A DNA stretch of 5,904 bases, from contig QHYF01000343.1 of the NCBI GenBank assembly GCA_003224075.1, positions 1-5,904 on the forward strand, in the 5' to 3' direction. Below are positions 1 through 5,904 of the stretch, piece by piece. The DNA comes from Acidobacteriota bacterium (GTDB lineage: Bacteria; Acidobacteriota; Terriglobia; Acidiferrales; UBA7541). Under the pieces are notes generated by a model. That model did not search any database, was not told the origin of the DNA, and saw nothing but the letters and a program-made list of their open reading frames with translations. A program made the position numbers and the translations under genes. Every line of letters begins with the position of its first letter. Positions within the stretch are counted from its first letter, which is position 1.

Positions 1-1
1 G

Positions 2-607
2 CGCGGCCTGCTGAAAACTGCGCGCAAGGGCGTCGGCGAAGCAGAATTGATTGTGCATGGCCGGGCTTCGCATGCCGGCCTCGCGCCGGAAGAAGGGATC
101 AACGCCATTCACGAATTGGCTCAACAGCTCGCTCGCATCGAAAAATGGAACGATTTTCGCCGCGGCGTCACCATCAACGCCGGTACCGTCGAAGGCGGCA
201 CGCGCACCAACGTCATCCCGGAATGCGCCCGCGCCGTTCTCGATCTCCGTGCGCTTCATGTTTCCGATGTGCGCCGCCTGGAACGGCGATTGCATTCCCT
301 GCGTCCGGTTCATCAAGGTGCCCGCATTGAGGTTACGGGTGGTTTCAACCGTGCCCCGCTCGAACGCAAAATGAGCGCAACTCTCTTCGCCCGCGCCGAT
401 TCACTGGCCGCCCAAATGGGTCTCCGTCTCGGGGAATGCACCGCCGGTGGCGGCTCCGACGGCAATTTCACGGCCGCGATCGGCATCCCCACGCTTGACG
501 GCCTCGGTGCGGTTGGCGACGGCGCGCATTCCTCTCACGAGCACGTCTTGATCAACACCATGCCCGCCCGCGCTGCGCTTTTGGCCTCTCTTCTCGCGAG
601 CGTGTAG
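2..607 (+). CDS. M20 family metallopeptidase (carboxypeptidase G2-like), C-terminal part
   Basis: The 3' part of a zinc-dependent M20 exopeptidase or amidohydrolase that cleaves a terminal amino acid or acyl group. The first whole codon is at 2, no start lies in the window, and 201 residues remain of the roughly 370-415 usual for the family. It opens inside the dimerisation (lid) domain: 'HGRASHAG' has its conserved His at 71-73, followed by 'PEEGINAI' and 'EGGTRTNVIPE', the stretch that feeds substrate-contacting residues to the partner subunit. The returning catalytic domain carries 'GGGSDGNF' and 'GDGAHSSHE'; the His at 527-529 matches the last zinc ligand of carboxypeptidase G2. The other ligands lie upstream of the window, so activity and any signal peptide cannot be judged. 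The gene converges on the next one across 70 bp. Family assignment is firm; substrate (glutamyl, folate-like or general peptide) is unknown. Confidence 0.93.
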   Translation, partial: RGLLKTARKGVGEAELIVHGRASHAGLAPEEGINAIHELAQQLARIEKWNDFRRGVTINAGTVEGGTRTNVIPECARAVLDLRALHVSDVRRLERRLHSLRPVHQGARIEVTGGFNRAPLERKMSATLFARADSLAAQMGLRLGECTAGGGSDGNFTAAIGIPTLDGLGAVGDGAHSSHEHVLINTMPARAALLASLLASV

Positions 608-677
608 CGGCATGAGCACACATGTGATAAATAACGGTCACGACAATGGACAAAACAAGAATCAAAGCGACCTTTAA
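608..677. other. Convergent intergenic spacer, no terminator seen
   Basis: This 70-bp AT-richer gap separates the stop codons of two converging genes. It holds an 8-bp perfect palindrome, CACATGTG at 619-626, with no run of T after it on either strand. I see no GC-rich hairpin followed by a T-tract, so an intrinsic terminator cannot be supported. Termination may be Rho-dependent or lie inside the opposing gene. Confidence 0.6.
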
Positions 678-2168
678 TCAGCGCACGTAAGTCTTGCGCA
701 GATACTCCGCCGTGGATTTCATCAGGTCTTCGTAATTGCTGTGCAGCACTTCGCGCAGCGCCGCCTCTGTGGCCATTCCGGCCCCGATGCGATCGAGGAT
801 TCGTTCCACATCGCCCATGCCGTCCGCCTGCACGATGTATTCGACGGTTGCCAGCGACCAGGCATACGAATAATGCGCTGTGTTTCCGCTCATCTTCATC
901 CACGAACCTTCCAGCTGTCCCAGCGGAATGGGCTGTCCTTCGTGGTAAATCTGCACCAGAACACTGGCATTTTCGCCGCTCCGCTGTCCTTCCATCCATT
1001 GCGCAACTCCTTCCTGAATCCAGGTAGGCGCGCGGTTCGTGCAGTTTCTTCCTGCCATGCAAGCGCTGCGCGTTTTTTGGGTGATAAAGCTGTGAGTGAG
1101 CTCGTGCTTCAGCACCCGCGACAGCTCCTGATCCACAGCCGTTAATCCCTGCACGGGAACGCGAATCCGGCCGTCATTGAGCGCACCCGCCCACGCCGGG
1201 GCTTTGGTGATATCCGTGAAGGCATCTTGCGTGTAAAGAATCACGCCGATGGGATCCGGCGGCGTATAGTTCAGCTCGGATTCGATCGCCGAGAAGTGTT
1301 TTTCCAGAGTCCGCAGCACGTCCCGCGCCAGCGCCGGCTCGGATGCGCCGCTGTAGCGCAGCTTGAAGTGGCTGCTCTCGTTCTCTTTGTAGCTTTCTTC
1401 TTCCTGCTTATCGGCCAGCGCTTTGTCCAGAGCTCTCTGAACCTCGGAATCCGGCCGCAGTGCCAGCGCGCGCTTCCACTCCGCAACCGCCTGATCCAGT
1501 TTGTTCAATCCGTAGTAAGCCCAGCCCGCGAGCTTCGCCACATCGGCATTGTCCGGCGCAAAACGCCGCGCCCGATCCAAATAATCCAGAGATTCCTTGA
1601 ACTCGCTCCGCCTCAGATACAAGTAAGCAACGTTCAGGAGCATTAAAGGTTCTTCAGGCGCATAGTTCGCAGCCGTGCGGGCATCGGCGAGCGCATGTCC
1701 CATGTCGCCGCGTGACAGCTCGAACCACGCCGCGGCATGGTGCGCAATTGCAGCGCTGAAGCCGGCCCGCTGGGTGCCCGATCGCGCTTCTTGCTCCAGC
1801 TTCGCGATGTATACGCGGTCGATAGCTCCGTCGTGCACGGCCGCGTGTTCGATTTCTTCGCTGCCTCCCCAATCACCAGGCTGCATCGCGGGCGGGGCGA
1901 TGGCGAGGTTTGCAGCCGCGGTTCCCGCCGTTCCCGCCAGCCCTCCCGCCCCACCCTTCTCGATGTGATCAACAATGGACTTTGGCAGGCTCAATTCCCC
2001 GGCCGAGGTCAGGTACTTTACCTTGTCGCCTTCTTCAACCACGCTCAAAGCCGCGATCCGCCGGCCGTTCTTGAGGACAATCGTGTCCGCCGCCCGCGCG
2101 CTTATCGCGAGCAGCGCGGCGCACAGAAAAAGGATGCAATTTCGGTGCCTGGAAATCAGTCGCCCCAT
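678..2168 (-). CDS. Secreted TPR protein with C-terminal gluzincin (peptidase MA-like) domain
   Basis: A 496-residue predicted exported zinc protease. Residues 1-27 form a signal peptide: Arg-rich start, hydrophobic core 'CILFLCAALLAI', likely cut after 'SARA'. Residues 28-72 are a small module opening with 'DTIVLKNGRRI', a type I associate with secreted acidobacterial proteins, followed by a Gly/Ala-rich linker at 73-92. Three TPRs cover about 139-172, 173-206 and 207-240. A charged helix (245-263) leads into the protease domain at 265-496. HELTH at 355-359 and 'PTWIQEGVAQW', with Glu386 as third zinc ligand, give the HExxH...E pattern of gluzincins and fit the peptidase MA family. Cys370 and Cys376 lie between the ligands and could form a disulfide outside the cytoplasm. 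The start is bounded by an in-frame TAA 9 nt upstream (2178-2180), and the signal peptide supports it; Shine-Dalgarno is poor. The TPRs probably bind a protein partner or substrate. Substrate is unknown. Confidence 0.9.
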   Translation of the reverse strand: MGRLISRHRNCILFLCAALLAISARAADTIVLKNGRRIAALSVVEEGDKVKYLTSAGELSLPKSIVDHIEKGGAGGLAGTAGTAAANLAIAPPAMQPGDWGGSEEIEHAAVHDGAIDRVYIAKLEQEARSGTQRAGFSAAIAHHAAAWFELSRGDMGHALADARTAANYAPEEPLMLLNVAYLYLRRSEFKESLDYLDRARRFAPDNADVAKLAGWAYYGLNKLDQAVAEWKRALALRPDSEVQRALDKALADKQEEESYKENESSHFKLRYSGASEPALARDVLRTLEKHFSAIESELNYTPPDPIGVILYTQDAFTDITKAPAWAGALNDGRIRVPVQGLTAVDQELSRVLKHELTHSFITQKTRSACMAGRNCTNRAPTWIQEGVAQWMEGQRSGENASVLVQIYHEGQPIPLGQLEGSWMKMSGNTAHYSYAWSLATVEYIVQADGMGDVERILDRIGAGMATEAALREVLHSNYEDLMKSTAEYLRKTYVR

Positions 2169-2204
2169 CTTTTCATGTTAATTCACAGCCGCCATTTCAG
2201 TCTG

Positions 2205-2262
2205 TCCGCCTTGTCCCCTCATGCCGAAAGTGACTATATTCAGGTATGAACGCGGGGGCGAT
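2205..2262. promoter_or_regulatory. Putative symmetric bidirectional promoter with overlapping -10 elements
   Basis: The two outward-facing protease genes share a 77-bp gap. On the plus strand, TTGTCC (2211-2216) lies 18 bp before TATATT (2235-2240), each close to the sigma-70 consensus. On the minus strand, the complement of 2233-2238 reads TATAGT, also 5 of 6 to consensus, and overlaps the plus -10 by four bases; its -35 is weak (TTATCG-like, near 2258-2263). Expected transcription starts would be near 2246-2248 (plus) and 2226 (minus). Opposed, overlapping -10 hexamers are a known source of divergent transcription in bacteria. This is a sequence-only prediction. Confidence 0.5.
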
Positions 2263-4696
2263 AATTCTCGCGCTGTGGTGTCTCCTGGCGCCGGCGGCGT
2301 TTCCGGTCACGGAAAGATCGCCACACGAATTGTTTGATGTCATCAAGGCTCTGCGGGTCGACCCCTCCAACGTTTATCACCTCGCTCCCACGAATCGCAT
2401 CGAGCTTCGCCGTGGCGATGCCGTTCTCTCCTTTGAAGAGGGCACGCTCGCATTTTTCTTCCCGCTCGACGGGCAAATCACTGGTGCTGTCTTTCTCGGG
2501 CGCGGTCATGTCCTCGCTGTCCCGCGTGATCTGGTCGAAAAACAACAGATGGGCCGCTTTCTCGGGGCACCCATCCTCGATGAGGAATTCAGCAACGCTT
2601 ATCTCCGTTTCACGGACGACACCGCGGACGAGCTTCTTCGGCAGTTCCACGCCGCCGATCTTATGACTCAGGTAGGTGTTTCCTTCGCGGCGCAATGGGA
2701 ATCCACGTTGACTCAGTTTAATCCCAGCTACACGCTTCGCATCCTCCTTGACCGGCTATCGCCAAATCCCAAACCCTGTTTTTACGCCGCACTCGAAGGC
2801 GCGGCGACTGGACTCTTCGATGTGGTGCTGGACGCGCGGCGTGAAGAACAGTTCCTTCTCGGTCACCTTCACAAAGTCGGCGGCGTAAGCTATTACGATG
2901 TCTGGACAGCGCACCGCGTGCCGGACTCGCCTGTCTTTCCCGCAGATTTCCTGGCTTTGCGCTACTCCCTTGAAACATCCATTCTTCCCGACAACTCTCT
3001 CGATGGCGCCGCCGCCGTGAGTGTGCGGGCGGAAACCGGCACGGAACGTGTCCTCGTTTTTCAGCTCTCTCGCGCTTTGACGCTCGATAAGGTCACCGAC
3101 GAACAGGGCCAATCCCTCGCCTTTTTTCAAAATGAAGGAATCAGCTTGCAAGAGCGCAGCGCGCGCGGCAACGACTATTTGTATGTCGTTCTTCCCGAAA
3201 CTCCCACGCGCCAGCGGGAATTCACGCTTCATTTTCATTATCGCGGCAACGTCATCGAGGACGCGGGAAACGGCGTGTTGTTTGTCGGTGCCCGGGAAAG
3301 CTGGTACCCGCGTCTCGGGGATAACGCCCAGTTTTCTGCTTATGACTTCCAGCTTCGCTGGCCCCGTCGCTTGCTGCTCGTCGCCACCGGCGCAAAGATT
3401 GACGAACGTGAAGACGGCGATTTCCGGATTGGCCGCTGGAGAACGGAGAAGCCCGTTGCGGTCGCGGGCTTCAACCTTGGCGAATACGCTTCCGCCTCCG
3501 TCACCTCCGGCGCGCTTTCCATTAATGTCTACGCCAACCGTCAGCTCGAAGAATCTCTGAAGAAGCGCCTTGCGTCGTCTGACCGCGGCGTGTTTGTGGG
3601 CCTTCCCTCTTCATCTCCCAGGATTTCCGCGGCAGAAGGCCGCTCCCTGCCATCCTCCTTGCCGAGCCCCTCGACTCCCAGCCCCGCCGATGCATTGAAG
3701 CAACTCGGCAAGGAAATCGATTTGTCCATCCGCTTCTACGAGACTCTCAGCGGCCCCTTTCCCTTTCATACACTCAGCGTCTCGCAGATCCCCGGGTCCT
3801 TTGCTCAGGGATGGCCCGGGCTCCTCTATCTATCAACCTATTCGTATTTGCCTCGACAGGCTCAAGAACGCGCCGGGCTCTCCACCAGCGGGCAGGAACA
3901 CTACACCGAGCTTGTGCCCTTCCACGAAGTTGCTCATCAGTGGTGGGGCAACGTGGTTGGATGGTCCAGCTACCGCGACGAATGGATCGACGAGGCTCTC
4001 GCCCAGTATTTCGCGCTTCTTTTCGCCGACACACAGAAGAACCCCGATCATACCCTCCGGGTATGGTTGCAGCGTTTTCGTCAGCGCCTCCTTGAAAAGC
4101 CGCCCGGCGCCAGCGAGCCCCGGGACGAAATTGGCGCATTAACGCTTGGCCTGCGTCTCAACTCTTCAAAATCCCCGGACGGCTACGAAGAAGTCATTTA
4201 CACCAAGGGCGCTTGGATCATCCACATGCTCCGCGAAATGCTGCGCCAGCCCGGCGCCAGGAATCCCGACGCGCGATTTGTCGCTCTCCTGCAAACGATC
4301 GTCACAAAATACGCTTACCGCGCTCTCTCCACCGGTGACTTGCAGCGCGAAGTGGAAACCGTCATGACCCCCGGCATGGACCTCGAGGGCGGGCGCTCGA
4401 TGGAATGGTTCTTCGATGAGTGGGTGCGCGGCACGGGCATTCCGCACTATCGCGTGGAATTCACGGCTCATCACAACGAGAAGGGCTACGTCATTCGCGG
4501 GAAGCTCTTTCAGACCCGTGTGCCGCGCTCTTTCATCGCCGGTGTCCCGCTCTATGCAGGTGCGGCTGGGCACAACACATTCCTGGGCACGGTTGTGGCG
4601 GCGGGACCGGAAACATCCTTCCATTTCCTCACGCCGAACCTTCCGCACAAAATCGTCATTGATCCGCACATGACACTGCTCTGCACCACGGAATAA
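2246..4696 (+). CDS. Secreted M1-like (gluzincin) metalloprotease with altered GxMEN motif
   Basis: An 816-residue predicted exported zinc protease. Residues 1-22 look like a signal peptide with a short n-region lacking Lys/Arg. Residues 23 to about 230 match no domain I recognise. About 235-430 resembles the M1 N-terminal beta domain. A Ser/Pro-rich linker (451-482) precedes the catalytic domain (about 485-735). HEVAH at 560-564 followed after exactly 18 residues by Glu583 gives the M1 pattern HExxHx18E in 'HEVAHQWWGN...WIDEALAQYF'; Tyr652 in 'YTKGAWI' fits the catalytic Tyr, and 'FFDEWVRGTGIPHY' (721-735) is typical of the family. About 80 C-terminal residues form a further beta region. Where M1 aminopeptidases have GxMEN this protein has 'QGWPGLLYLS' (521-530), so the Glu that binds the free substrate N-terminus is missing; aminopeptidase activity should not be assumed. 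An in-frame stop at 2231-2233 leaves 2246 as the only ATG that keeps the signal peptide. No Shine-Dalgarno at normal spacing. Confidence 0.92.
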   Translation: MNAGAIILALWCLLAPAAFPVTERSPHELFDVIKALRVDPSNVYHLAPTNRIELRRGDAVLSFEEGTLAFFFPLDGQITGAVFLGRGHVLAVPRDLVEKQQMGRFLGAPILDEEFSNAYLRFTDDTADELLRQFHAADLMTQVGVSFAAQWESTLTQFNPSYTLRILLDRLSPNPKPCFYAALEGAATGLFDVVLDARREEQFLLGHLHKVGGVSYYDVWTAHRVPDSPVFPADFLALRYSLETSILPDNSLDGAAAVSVRAETGTERVLVFQLSRALTLDKVTDEQGQSLAFFQNEGISLQERSARGNDYLYVVLPETPTRQREFTLHFHYRGNVIEDAGNGVLFVGARESWYPRLGDNAQFSAYDFQLRWPRRLLLVATGAKIDEREDGDFRIGRWRTEKPVAVAGFNLGEYASASVTSGALSINVYANRQLEESLKKRLASSDRGVFVGLPSSSPRISAAEGRSLPSSLPSPSTPSPADALKQLGKEIDLSIRFYETLSGPFPFHTLSVSQIPGSFAQGWPGLLYLSTYSYLPRQAQERAGLSTSGQEHYTELVPFHEVAHQWWGNVVGWSSYRDEWIDEALAQYFALLFADTQKNPDHTLRVWLQRFRQRLLEKPPGASEPRDEIGALTLGLRLNSSKSPDGYEEVIYTKGAWIIHMLREMLRQPGARNPDARFVALLQTIVTKYAYRALSTGDLQREVETVMTPGMDLEGGRSMEWFFDEWVRGTGIPHYRVEFTAHHNEKGYVIRGKLFQTRVPRSFIAGVPLYAGAAGHNTFLGTVVAAGPETSFHFLTPNLPHKIVIDPHMTLLCTTE
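3620..3656. repeat. Imperfect inverted repeat inside the Ser/Pro linker of the M1-like gene
   Basis: Within the linker-coding stretch, GGCAG (3631-3635) pairs with CTGCC (3647-3651), and directly outside it AGGAT (3620-3624) pairs with ATCCT (3652-3656), leaving a 6-nt bulge on one side. An alternative stem, GCGGC (3629-3633) with GCCGC (3639-3643), uses the same region. The dyad is visible, but it may be chance in GC-rich DNA coding for Ser, Pro and Arg. Confidence 0.35.
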
Positions 4697-4736
4697 TCGA
4701 GGCAGGGACAGGAAATTGGCAAACTGCGGGCGGGGC
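4697..4736. other. Convergent intergenic spacer, no terminator seen
   Basis: Only 40 bp separate the TAA of the M1-like gene from the TAA of the TPR protein gene on the other strand. I see no convincing hairpin and no T-tract in either direction, so opposing transcripts may read into each other. Confidence 0.6.
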
Positions 4737-5633
4737 TTACTTGAATCGTTCGAGCAGCAGCTGTTGCTCCAGAAGAGGGCTGTCCAGATTGAGCTCCGCT
4801 TTTCCATCTTCGCCGAAAACATAAGCGTAGCCCATCGGATCGCCGGGAATTCCGCGTAGCAGACCGGCCTGAACCATTTCGTTCATGCGCGAGGGGCGCC
4901 GCCCGAATCGCTTTTCGTATTCGTCGGCAAGCGCGTCAAGTTGCCTGCAATCTTCTTTTACTTTCAGCAACTGGAGGTGGAGCAGCGCGTTCCTCTTGAC
5001 CAATGGATCAGACGTCGATTCGTAAATATCATTCCACAAAAAAAGCGAGGTCGCGTATGACTCGCCTTCCGCGGCAATCTTTGCGGCCATCACCTTCATC
5101 CACAGGTATGCCCCCGGCTTCTTGCTTCCTCCCAGGAATGCTTCCGAGGCCCTCTGGTAATCCTTCATGTCGAAGTAATAGACAAATCCCAGATCTTCAT
5201 AGAGACGCCAGTATTCCGGATTCGCTTGAATGCCGCGCTGAATCAGTTGCACGGCCAGGTCCGGCCGGCCCGCCCCGCCCGGAGCCCGTGGGCTAAGAAA
5301 CGCCGCGCCAAACCGGTAGGCAACGAGCAAATTTGGATCCAGCGTCGTCGTGATATCCAGGAGCGGCCACAGTAACTCGAGATTCGCGTCCCCTCGAACA
5401 TGCTTATTGCCGTAGTACTGCACCACACGCGTCCAGTAAATGTCGGCCAGGAACGGCGCATATTCCAGGCTCATCACTTTTAGCAGCTTCCCCGAACGCA
5501 GCAGGACATCGTCGCGCTCCTGGCTCAACGCTGCGCGCTGCGCGTCGATGCTGTGCTGCAGCCGCCAGATGCCCTCAAATCCGAGCGGCACGATCAGCAA
5601 CAAAAGCCACGCCTTGGATTTCTGCGTTCTCAT
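4737..5633 (-). CDS. Membrane-anchored TPR protein linked to an ABC-2 transporter
   Basis: A 298-residue protein. Residues 1-7 are basic and 8-22 hydrophobic ('AWLLLLIVPLGFEGI'), giving an uncleaved anchor or signal. 'FLADIYWTRVVQYYG' (61-75) and 'LLWPLLDITTTLDPNLLVAYRFGAAFL', split over 87-113, start a helical-repeat region; TPR-like units follow at about 120-142 ('RPDLAVQLIQRGIQANPE') and 143-175 ('WRLYEDLGFVYYFDMKDYQ' onward), with more helices to about 250. I chose the ATG at 5631-5633, not an in-frame ATG at 5802-5804, because the extra 57 residues would be an Arg/His-rich out-of-frame reading of the permease gene and would bury the N-terminal hydrophobic segment. The chosen ATG overlaps the permease stop as ATGA, implying one transcript and translational coupling. 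A scaffold or accessory role for the transporter at the membrane is inferred from context; no catalytic motif is visible. Confidence 0.85.
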   Translation of the reverse strand: MRTQKSKAWLLLLIVPLGFEGIWRLQHSIDAQRAALSQERDDVLLRSGKLLKVMSLEYAPFLADIYWTRVVQYYGNKHVRGDANLELLWPLLDITTTLDPNLLVAYRFGAAFLSPRAPGGAGRPDLAVQLIQRGIQANPEYWRLYEDLGFVYYFDMKDYQRASEAFLGGSKKPGAYLWMKVMAAKIAAEGESYATSLFLWNDIYESTSDPLVKRNALLHLQLLKVKEDCRQLDALADEYEKRFGRRPSRMNEMVQAGLLRGIPGDPMGYAYVFGEDGKAELNLDSPLLEQQLLLERFK

Positions 5634-5904
5634 TTCAAATTGCGCCGCGAAAACACGACGCTGGCAATTGCCAGCACGATGGTGCAATAAACGACGGTGT
5701 ACAGTGTGTTCTGCAGGATAAGTGCCCCGGGAACCGCGCGGCCGTGCGCGGCCATGGCCATCACGTTGAAATTCTCGAAATTCGGCAGCAGATACGAGAG
5801 CCACTTCGTGAAGGCCGTCATCGCCGGGCTCAGCAACTCGAGCGGCAAATTGCGCAGCTCCTGCACGTACAAACCCACGGTATACAATCCCGCGGTAAAC
5901 AAAA
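5630..5904 (-). CDS. ABC-2 type transporter permease, C-terminal fragment
   Basis: The last 90 residues of a multi-pass inner-membrane permease whose gene continues beyond the right edge; the reading frame is open there and no true start is in the window. The fragment begins at the end of a membrane helix ('LFTAGLYTVGLYV'), crosses a loop with 'YLLPNFENFNV', and ends in a clear last helix at about 66-85 ('TLYTVVYCTIVLAIASVVF') followed by the basic tail 'SRRNLK'. A late loop containing 'LPNxxxFNV' and a final helix capped by 'F-x-RR' are typical of ABC-2 permeases that pair with a separate ATPase; that gene would be expected upstream, outside the window. The cargo cannot be read from this fragment. 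The stop overlaps the next start by 4 bp. Confidence 0.82.
   Translation of the reverse strand, partial: LFTAGLYTVGLYVQELRNLPLELLSPAMTAFTKWLSYLLPNFENFNVMAMAAHGRAVPGALILQNTLYTVVYCTIVLAIASVVFSRRNLK

Noticed and set aside
619..626. Perfect palindrome CACATGTG between converging genes
   Set aside because: It is only 8 bp, has no T-tract and no second copy nearby; it can occur by chance and does not support a terminator or operator call.
535..1062. Minus-strand open frame of 175 codons in a different frame from the peptidase MA gene
   Set aside because: Its sequence is Arg/His/Cys-rich without hydrophobic patterning and overlaps the zinc-site coding region of the real gene.
2246..2290. Possible lipoprotein signal in the M1-like protein (Cys12)
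   Set aside because: The residues before Cys12 read 'ALW', which does not fit the lipobox because Trp at -1 is not allowed; an ordinary signal peptide fits better.
2240..2695. Minus-strand open frame of 151 codons antisense to the start of the M1-like gene
   Set aside because: It is antisense to a well-supported CDS, would run into the divergent promoter, and shows no recognisable motif.
4166..4822. Minus-strand open frame of 218 codons overlapping the ends of the M1-like and TPR protein genes
   Set aside because: It lies antisense to conserved M1 sequence and has no domain or signal; long antisense frames are common in GC-rich coding DNA.
5634..5804. Longer version of the TPR protein starting at 5804
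   Set aside because: The added 57 residues are an off-frame reading of the permease gene; the 5633 start gives a proper N-terminal anchor and an ATGA overlap.

Overview
The window reads as ordinary, gene-dense, GC-rich chromosome from a soil-type bacterium. The protein styles suggest Acidobacteriota: a secreted protein opening with a 'D-x-I-x-LKNG' module, an M1-like protease in which 'QGWPGLLYLS' stands where M1 aminopeptidases carry GxMEN, and an ABC-2 permease overlapping a membrane-anchored TPR protein gene. This lineage call is inference from remembered family resemblance, not from a search. I see no phage, IS, integrase, CRISPR, tRNA or rRNA sequence.

Layout, left to right. (1) 2-607, plus strand: the C-terminal half of an M20 (carboxypeptidase G2-like) metallopeptidase, cut by the left edge. 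(2) 678-2168, minus strand: a secreted protein with an N-terminal LKNG module, three TPRs and a C-terminal gluzincin (peptidase MA-like) zinc domain. (3) 2169-2245: a 77-bp divergent intergenic region holding what looks like a symmetric, overlapping promoter. (4) 2246-4696, plus strand: a large secreted M1-like metalloprotease with an unassigned N-terminal domain and an altered substrate-recognition motif. (5) 4737-5633 and 5630 to the right edge, minus strand: a membrane-anchored TPR protein gene overlapping by 4 bp the end of an ABC-2 type transporter permease gene.

Three consecutive genes encode zinc peptidase folds of different clans (M20, peptidase MA, M1). The two secreted gluzincins are transcribed divergently, probably from one symmetric promoter element, so co-expression in cell-envelope or extracellular protein processing is plausible. 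The transporter pair at the right is a separate transcription unit that converges on the M1-like gene and shows no obvious functional link to the proteases. The most notable signals are the overlapping opposite -10 elements, the apparently leaderless start of the M1-like gene, and the missing GxMEN motif. I found no clearly new multi-gene system.
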